Assembly: GCA_002914845.1 (NCBI GenBank) | Contig: JXTC01000388.1 | Coordinates: 158,981-222,980 of the forward strand | Direction of reading: 5' to 3' | Origin: Trema orientale | Lineage: Eukaryota; Streptophyta; Magnoliopsida; Rosales; Cannabaceae | DNA length: 64,000 nucleotides | Part shown: positions 56,558-64,000 of the stretch, in pieces | Layout: each line of letters opens with the position of its first letter | Position numbering within the stretch: the stretch's first letter is position 1 | Notes under the pieces: generated by a model | What the model was told of the DNA's origin: nothing | Database searches by the model: none | The model's input: the letters and a program-made list of their open reading frames with translations, nothing else | Translations under genes and position numbers: made by a program

Positions 56558-59365
56558 ATGGAGACTGGCGTCGCGTGCTGCGCTCGTGGAGCTTTCCTGC
56601 CTAGTATTTCGTCTCAGCATTCGATGTCTCTCATGTCTCCCTCATCCATATCTCCATCTTTCAACTCTAAGGTATTAACAATTAGAGCCTGGTATAAACT
56701 CTTGACTTGTGTATTCCTATCATGCTATATTATCTGGTGGGCATTTTTTATTATATGAAATTCTATAGTTATGCTCTAAAATAGAGTGATATCTTTGGTT
56801 TTGAGTTTAGAGATAGATGGCTAGAGTCTAAGCATGCAAATGGAATAATATTGCTAATATAGAATGTTGCTAGTGGCACTCTAGCCTATCTTCCTTTGCT
56901 GTATTTTGTTGCTCTCTAGTTTCTTTCATTGCTTTTTTTTTATAAAGTTTTTATGCATAAGTTTCGATTTTTCGGTTAAGGCTCTTATGTCATTTGGCTT
57001 CTCTTTGATAACTAAGTGTAGTTTTTCCCTCCTGTTTCCAATAAAATTTTCCTTGTAATACGGAGGTATTAAAAAACTACGCGGTATTCATGACAGATTT
57101 TGAAATCAAGCTCGCTGTTCGGGGAATCCTTACGTGTGGTGCCAAAATCTTCTGTGAAGATTTTGAAATCGAAGAACTCTTCAGCAGTAACCAAATGTGA
57201 ACTTGGTGATAGCTTGGTAAGAACAACTTAATTTCCAAATTTTGATCACAATGTAGTTATCAAATGTCATGATGGATTTTGGTTTAAAGAAGTAATCAAA
57301 ACAACTGTTTGAAAATGTGTTATAGGAAGAGTTCCTTATAAAAGCTACCCCAGATAAGGGACTGAGAGCATTGCTGGTGTCCATGGGAGAGGCACTAAGG
57401 ACCATTGCCTTTAAAGTAAGGACAGCTTCTTGCGGTGGAACAGCTTGTGTGAACTCCTTCGGGGATGAGCAGCTTGCTGTGGATATGCTTGCCAACAAGC
57501 TGCTTTTTGAGGTCAGTTTGAGCCTTGACCTAATTAATCATCTCAATCAGAATAATATCGGTAACTCTGTTTTATGCTTCCTAAAAGAACACTAAAAGAT
57601 TTAAGATATCTGTTAATGTAGACTACAGTTGATGAATTTCCTGAATCAAAAGTATAGTCATCTATTCAGAAAATATGTGAGAATGGAACTAGGTAGAGGG
57701 TAAGTATAAGTCATTACACTTGTATGTCTATACTCTATAGTCATACATGTAAGCGTGTTGATAAAATCAGTTTGTTATGCACTTTTTGTTTACTCCAATA
57801 ATTCTTATCAAGAAGGCAACTGCATGGTAAAAACTCTTTATTGTTCAAACATAAGTCTTTTTCAAGTGATGGAATCACAATCCGTGAGTGACCTTTAAAT
57901 GCTTCTATGTATAGAAAGCCATGTTTATATGGTTATAAATCTGAGGGACTAGACAAAAGCAATGAAGATATAGTCAGTTACTACTGCAGAATTCCATTAC
58001 GATCAATTCTACTTTGAAGTGCTCTACTGAAAATATAGTCGAAATTTGTATGTGTAACAAAGGTTCAATCAATTTTAGGTTCTTAACCATTGGCTTTACG
58101 TATAGGCCTTACAATATTCACACTTCTGCAAGTACGCTTGTTCTGAAGAAGTTCCTGAACTCCAAGACCTGGGAGGCCCAGTTGAAGGTCAGCTACTCCA
58201 ATATTTCATAAGAGTACTAGTCAAGACTTGGATTTTCTTGTCTTTTGATAACAATTGAAAGAAGCATTAACGAATGAACCGAAACATGATCAACAGGTGG
58301 ATTTAGTGTGGCTTTTGATCCACTTGATGGCTCCAGTATCGTCGACACCAATTTCACTGTAGGGACTATTTTTGGCGTGTGGCCAGGAGATAAGTTAACT
58401 GGAGTCACAGGAAGAGACCAAGTTGCTGCTGCCATGGGAATTTATGGCCCTCGAACTACATACGTTCTTGCTCTTAAAGGAGTTCCGGGAACACATGAAT
58501 TCCTTCTTTTGGATGAAGGTTTGCTCATTGACCTATATATATAGATTCAACTTCAGACTTTTGTTATAAAATCCACTCATTTTAAACTCAATTTGATCCC
58601 CTGCATAACTACATTGGTTATTGAAGTAGAAACTTTGTTTTCGTCGGAAAAATGGATTCTTTCTAGATCAAAAAATCATGATATCAATGCCCAGATTTCT
58701 TTCTTTTGATCAGGAAAATGGCAGCATGTCAAGGAAACAACAGAAATTGGTGAAGGAAAGCTCTTCTCCCCTGGAAACTTGAGAGCTACATTCGATAACC
58801 CGGAGTACAGCAAGGTAAATCTTTCTAACTTCTCTTCATTATCTAGCTATTATTTCCCATACTGATTATTTTTATATGAAGTAATTGAACTTCTCCATCT
58901 CTCACTTAACAGCTAATCGATTACTATGTCAAAGAGAAGTACACCTTGAGATACACTGGAGGAATGGTTCCAGATGTTAACCAGGTCTCTTCATTAACTA
59001 CATTTAGAAAATTTTAATTGATTTTCTTGTTTTACATAATCACGGAATTCCGATTAATGTTTTATAAAATTTAATCACCTCAGATCATTGTGAAGGAGAA
59101 GGGTATTTTCACTAATGTGCTATCCCCATCTGCCAAGGCCAAGCTAAGGCTTTTGTTTGAGGTAGCCCCACTTGGTCTTTTGGTTGAAAATGCTGGAGGT
59201 TTCAGTAGCGATGGCTATCAGTCTGTGCTAGACAAAGTGATTACCAACCTTGATGATAGAACTCAAGTTGCTTATGGATCCAAAAACGAGATTATCCGCT
59301 TCGAAGAAACTCTATACGGATCTTCCAGGCTCAAGGGAGCAGTGCCAGTTGGAGCTGCTGCTTAA
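56558..59365 (+). CDS. SBPASE: Sedoheptulose-1,7-bisphosphatase, chloroplastic
   Basis: Eight exons, 56558-56671, 57097-57216, 57326-57511, 58106-58187, 58297-58518, 58714-58814, 58913-58984 and 59084-59365, join in frame with GT/AG borders to give 392 residues, the normal SBPase length. The enzyme removes the C1 phosphate of sedoheptulose 1,7-bisphosphate in the Calvin-Benson cycle, committing carbon to RuBP regeneration. A Ser-rich transit peptide spans about residues 1-70, ending near '[13 protein letters not shown]'. The CGGTAC motif (Cys114, Cys119) is the thioredoxin-regulated disulfide pair typical of SBPase and absent from plastid FBPase. The metal/phosphate site DPLDGSS is at 175-181; '[13 protein letters not shown]' and '[11 protein letters not shown]' are further conserved active-site segments. 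The C-terminus is '[11 protein letters not shown]'. It is intact. Light activation through ferredoxin/thioredoxin is inferred from the Cys pair. Confidence 0.97.
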
Positions 59366-61032
59366 TTAATTCAGAGGCATAATTCTTATTTATTTGTAGC
59401 TTCTTGTTTTGGTTTTGTTTTCTTCCTCAAGTAATATCTAAAATGTTTCATATCGAGAGTCTAGCTTTATGATCTTAGTGAATATGGAAACTCGAAAGTT
59501 AAGACTTTTGAATCACGAAAGGTTGAATATCTGCTATATAGGCTTTAGTTTCTATAGTACTATACAAAGACATGTTCCTCTTGTTATTTGAAACCATTGT
59601 GGTACAAAATGTTGGAAGCAAGTGAAAAAAGGTTAAAGTAGAAACATATACACATGTAATTGAGTGAAAATTAGTCTACAAAATTCAGTCTCAAACATGA
59701 TTTAGAGAGTAACCAAACATGGCAACAAATCAAATTGGTTATTGGCTTCACTATGTTAGTTGCCTTATATGTGAAAGTTTCAAAGATTTGGACGGCTAAC
59801 ATCCCTTATTATATATATTAATTAATTAAAAAAATGAAAGGAGTTAGTTTTAAAGTAATATGCAGAATGCTATTCAGGGTTGTAGAAGATCTTCTAGTTC
59901 CGAAATAAGTTAACGTGGTTAGATCAACAAACTGCTCTATACTAAATATATAAATAGATATGCATATGATTAATGTCAAGGATGCATGTGAATCGTATCT
60001 AAACTCACATGATTTACTTAAATCTGGAACATAAGGAACCGAGAGAGGGTTTTCCTCGGATGCTCACTTGCTGATCATGTTCCATTTAATGAAGATTCTA
60101 AATTATAAGCTAGCAGGGCAGAAACACCTTTGGCTTTTCGAAACTCATTAACCCAAAACAAACATTGATACATATAATATATATTGTTGAATATGGATTA
60201 TGTTATAAATATATATGTATGGACCATATATATGATAATGAACATGGCCTCAAATGCTATAAACCCATGTACCATGTGTCAAGTTGTTCACACTAATCAA
60301 AGTCGCACATTTCCATACTATTGAACCTTCAAGAGTTCTTTTACTTACTTCGAATTATATACAAACATATACATATGAAGGAACATATATACACATATAC
60401 TAATATCCTATAATTAACCGTATATTTCTTGACTTGGACTCACCCAAATATTTTTTAATTAAGTCAGAATTTGTCTCCATATGTATATTAATATGTATAC
60501 GTATAGACTGAAATAATATTTCCATTTAGTTATACGGTCAAATATTTCTGCTGACTTTTTCTCTTCTTAACGTAGTCACACTTTTAGCATCGAAGTCAGC
60601 TATATGGAACTCTTGTCCACCTTGACAGATAACCAATACAACATATATCACACCTAAATATAAGTGCAAGTTCATAGTCAATTAACGCAAGTAAATATAT
60701 AATATGTCACGCCGTTCAATTTGATTTGATTTTATGGAACTGAAAACAAGACACGACCATTTATCACCATTCAATGTTGATTTTCAGAAGGAACATTATT
60801 TTTAAATCTAAGAGATAACTAGGGTGAGTGCATCATGATCTTCATGATCCCACTTAATTAATTGGCTTCAACTCTTATGGAGTCTTATCTTGTGGCCGCA
60901 AAGCAATTCTTGATTAACCACTTGTTCTTTTTCTTTAATTTCCGAGCTAGCTAGGATTATATTGTATTAGTGGCGGTCAAAATTTATTGAAACCTGATTT
61001 GTTGATTCAGAATCCTTCAATGATTTTTTACT
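59366..61032. other. SBPase 3' flank and intergenic DNA, no gene seen
   Basis: The first 250 bases are probably the SBPase 3' UTR. The rest is AT-rich unique sequence with short (TA)n stretches near 59810-59830 and 60170-60240. No coding region or structured repeat was recognised. Confidence 0.5.
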
Positions 61033-61047
61033 TGTCTATTCAAAGAG

Positions 61048-61234
61048 TGTTTTTTTTTTTTTTTTTTAAAAAAAAGGCGGCTGAAATCCCGGTGGTAGGT
61101 CACTTTCCAGAGTCACCCCCATTCAATTGGGTTCCCAAGGGCAACGTAAGGACTTGAACCCTTGACCTTACCCTCCCTAAGTGAGAGAAGGCCTTAAGGT
61201 AGAGCGCATTGCCACTTCGACTACCCTTTGGGAG
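61048..61234 (-). mobile_element. tRNA-derived SINE with target-site duplication
   Basis: This 187-bp element is read on the minus strand from 61234. Near its start it has an A-box-like 'agtggcaatgcgc', then a B-box 'ggttcaagtcc' (match to GWTCRANNC), the two internal RNA polymerase III promoter elements of tRNA-derived SINEs. The body continues through 'gggggtgactctggaaag' and ends in 'gccgcc', a T-run and a long A-tail (a T-run on the plus strand at about 61050-61067). It is flanked by an exact 15-bp duplication, TGTCTATTCAAAGAG (61033-61047 and 61235-61249). It does not encode a protein and depends on LINE machinery. The exact duplication suggests a young insertion. Confidence 0.88.
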
Positions 61235-61249
61235 TGTCTATTCAAAGAG

Positions 61250-62600
61250 CTATCTTTTGCGCTAAAAATTAAATTAATACATCGTCATAAAGCTTAGCAA
61301 TTCTGGTATTCGACCAACAATAATAAGCAAATTAAGCAAAGACGAGGGTTCTCGAATTTTGTTACAATCGTTTCTTGTATTTTTACTGAATATAATTAAT
61401 TGTCTAATTAATTATGTAAGGTGAATATGCGGAAAAATATGATATGAATGTTGTAATACTGACAAGTAAAAATTTGACACATAATATTTTTACTTGGTTC
61501 AACTATCTCCCGATAGTCTACATCCAAGAGGCCACGTCTAGAGAAATAAACTTATTAGTAAAGAATAAAGTGAGTATAAACACCAATCAAATTTAAAAGA
61601 CTCCCTCTCTTAAATGTTGCAATATGCTAGTACTCCTTCACTAATTCGTCTAATGAGCTTCTCTCGACTTGATGTGATTCCTTCCGTCTGAACTCCCTTC
61701 AGATTTTACAGAACCTGCCTTCTCCCGAAGACTTGATGCACTTCTTCCGAGGCACTCTTACGAATAAGAATCCCTCTTAGTCTCACAATACAAAGTATAG
61801 ATAGATTTAACAAAGTATTGCTCTAATGGCAATCTCAAACATATATGGCACACTTAGGACTCTAACCTAGACTCCTATTTATAGTGTTTGAGGTCTTTCA
61901 ATCTTTGGCAATCTGTAAGACACGTTATAATCATCATAAATGCTGATTGGAAGCCAATTAGATCAGTCAAAGATAAGATTTTCGTAATCAAGGCTGATAT
62001 GAAATTATTGCTGATTCTACACAGTGATGTTACAATATCAACCCTGTCTAAACAGTCAGATTTGTAACCTTTCTAGAAGAAACGTTGATTTGTTACCTGA
62101 AATAAAAATTCCATTTTTTATAAAAATCAAACAAATAAAAAGTGTTCACACACAATAAGAATCAGCTAAAAATCAATAAGGAAATGATAACTCAAGAGAT
62201 AAGTATTTACACTTTCATACTATAAGGTAGTTTCTATAAAAATATAAGCTGTCAAAACAATCAGATAGAATTAGCCTAATAAATAAAATCTGATTGAGTA
62301 AAATCAAGATTGATTATTTCTAGAAATATTAGCTAATTAATATTAGCAATCACAGAATAATCAATCTTCATTAAAACATGCCTAAATAAGAAAGAAATAT
62401 GTGAATATAATTTTCCTACAAGACAAATATAAATCATTGATATTTTTGATCAAAATACAACTAATTGAACAGATATTCAATCATATGACACACGTTCAAA
62501 AATGCCAGATCAAATATTCTAGTGATGTTGCAACATCAACCCAAAATCACTGTCAGTCAACACAGACAATGATGTTGCAACATCTCAAATGACAAAAGAC
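61250..62600. mobile_element. Possible LTR-retrotransposon fossil (copia-like)
   Basis: From about 61440 the order 'cataatatttttacttggtt', 'atagtctacatccaagagg' and a cluster of less AT-rich phrases ('ccttccgtctgaactccctt') recalls the terminal repeats of some plant Ty1/copia elements, which carry a similar 'tttacgtggttcgg' phrase. Near 62525-62585 the word 'gatgttgcaacatc' recurs. Neither end is defined, no target duplication was found and no protein motif is present. If it is an LTR relic it is old and broken. The sequence before 61440 is plain AT-rich DNA. Confidence 0.3.
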
Positions 62601-63084
62601 TTTGCTCTTTCAAATTTTTTGTTCAAAATTTTGTATATTATTAATTTGGACATAACGGCATATATGGATTTACAGAGAAGATTATATATCTATCCAACGA
62701 AAGGTGGCCCAACAATTAATTAATATAGGTTTGATTCATTATAAGTATTATTGTTTGAAGTTTCACTAAATCGAATTAGTTTAATTATTGGCCGGAAGTA
62801 TGAAGTCAAGGTAATTGAATTAAAACATTTCTTCTTGTCAATTGATAATTCAATTATTAATGAAGATTATTCTGAAAAATAGTTCCACCAATTAAATTCA
62901 GAACAAAACATTGTACGATTCATACACATTTTAGGATGAGGGGAAATGGTCGCCTTTATAAAATTCATATTGTACTTTGATCAAATTATAAAGGATAGGG
63001 ACTTCGACCTCAACAATAAAATTAAAATATAATCTGGTTAAACCTGAAATAACACAATGTAATACATACATACATATATATATA
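62601..63084. other. Intergenic DNA, no gene seen
   Basis: AT-rich unique sequence without an open frame or repeat of note, ending in a short TA-rich tract (about 63071-63084) that is the insertion site of the next MITE. Confidence 0.5.
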
Positions 63085-63329
63085 GGGCACCAATCTAGTA
63101 GGTATTTTTTTTTTTTTTATCTATGCATAGGTATCAATTGGGCCAATGAAAAAATTTTTTGCACATTTTTTTATATTAAAAAGTAGGAGAGAGAAAAAGT
63201 ATTAATGATGCACGTCTTTTCATGCATCTCATTTTAGCCATTAGATCATTGTTAGATGATGATCCAACGGCTAGAAAAAAAATACCTACACATAAGTAAA
63301 AAAAAAAAATACCTACCGGATTGGCAACC
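63085..63329. mobile_element. (TA)n-family MITE, intact single copy
   Basis: This 245-bp copy starts 'gggcaccaatctagtagg' and ends with the inverse of 'ggttgccaatccggtagg'. It is flanked on both sides by 'atatatata' (63076-63084 and 63330-63338). Internal landmarks: 'aggtatcaattgggccaatg', 'gatgcacgtcttttcatgca', 'gatgatccaacggct'. It is the best reference copy of the family in the window. Non-coding. Confidence 0.88.
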
Positions 63330-64000
63330 ATATATATATTATACCTACAATGTTGACAAATTCCCATGAATGGTTTTCTGTTTATGCTTCTTGTTTATAG
63401 TACTAGACCGGATTACATGATCTTTAATAATGAGCATCTTCCATATAAACTACTTTTGATTGGTATATATAATCAGTTAAATATTGCAATAAGAAGAACA
63501 TATACAATGGAATTTCTAAAAGTACTAATCAAAGAGAGAGGTTAAAATGTAATAAATCATCGTGACACATGTTGAGAGTTCGATATAGATGTGTGAACTC
63601 TCTATAGGGCCGTTGATATATGCATTGCCCATTAACTCAAAAGCTAGCAAGATACTCTACACTGGCATGTGTCAAAACATGGGGCTTCCTCATCTAAACT
63701 CCCACAGAAAAAAGAAAAAAAAAAGTTAATATTAATAAGAAAATGAGAAAACTAACGAAAGGGATGAGCATATCAAGGTTCTTTGGCTAGTTGAGGACAA
63801 ACAGCTATTATGGGTTGTACAAAATCTCTTACATATAATAAGAACAATCCAAAGAAATCCCATTTAAATGCTACTATAGCTCTAGGCATGTGACTCGTAT
63901 CATCAAAAGCTAGCTAGCTCCACATTTATATTCGGTACTTCTACCAAATTAGTAGTAGTTCTGTCTGTTTCTCGGAAAATCTTTGCTTAATTTTCTTTTA
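63330..64000. other. Intergenic DNA to the window edge, no gene seen
   Basis: AT-rich sequence with no supported gene. It includes 'catgtgtcaaaacatggggc' near 63666 and a 'gctagctagct' repeat near 63909, neither informative on its own. A gene could begin beyond the window edge. Confidence 0.45.

Noticed and set aside
1-64000. CRISPR arrays, operons, prokaryotic defence systems, organelle insertions and complete tRNA or rRNA genes
   Set aside because: None is visible. The direct repeats are plant minisatellites or transposons, and the only tRNA-like promoter boxes belong to the SINE at 61.05-61.23 kb.

Overview
The window is nuclear DNA from a flowering plant, most likely a eudicot. It has intron-rich genes, AT-rich intergenic DNA, many short foldback transposons, a tRNA-type SINE, a plant LINE, and clear homologues of plant-only families: a plastid SBPase, a NIP aquaporin, a receptor-like protein, a GIR-type EAR repressor and an F-box/FBA gene. 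I cannot name the species. The sequence has one undetermined base (10335) and one run of 89 Ns (44236-44324), so it is a draft assembly.

Layout: 1-11.5 kb is gene-free and full of small transposons. 11.56-12.95 kb (+) encodes a small zinc-ribbon/EAR-motif repressor-like protein. 13-34.8 kb is gene-poor, with nested MITEs, a COI1-derived gene fragment at 21.1-21.5 kb, an LTR-like relic at 30.4-32.2 kb and a Tourist-like element at 32.4-33.1 kb. 34.8-36.0 kb (-) is an F-box/FBA gene with a frame break. 37.1-38.1 kb is a strange degenerate array of a short motif. 39.0-42.7 kb (-) holds two tandem CCR-like reductase genes, one shortened and one a clear pseudogene. 43.7-44.1 kb (-) is the 3' stump of a receptor-like protein gene next to the assembly gap. 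45.6-47.1 kb (+) is an intact NIP subgroup I aquaporin. 49.6-55.4 kb (+) is an intact 13-exon NOC3 ribosome-biogenesis gene with a LINE in intron 9. 56.6-59.4 kb (+) is an intact 8-exon chloroplast SBPase. 59.4-64 kb is intergenic, with a SINE, an LTR-like relic and another MITE.

The genes are unrelated in function, as expected for a plant chromosome segment: nucleolar 60S assembly (NOC3), the Calvin cycle (SBPase), water and small-solute transport (NIP), transcriptional repression (GIR-like), and remnants of expanded families (F-box, RLP, CCR-like, COI1). No operon-like or defence-like system is visible.

The most informative structure is in the repeats. Several foldback families carry 9-bp target duplications, which points to Mutator-like (MULE) mobilisation. 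One insertion lies inside one arm of a near-perfect palindrome whose other arm preserves the empty site. A roughly 245-bp family sits only in (TA)n tracts, and its flank phase implies an odd-length target duplication. All splice sites and reading frames were worked out by eye from the sequence. Family names come from recognising protein motifs, with no database search.
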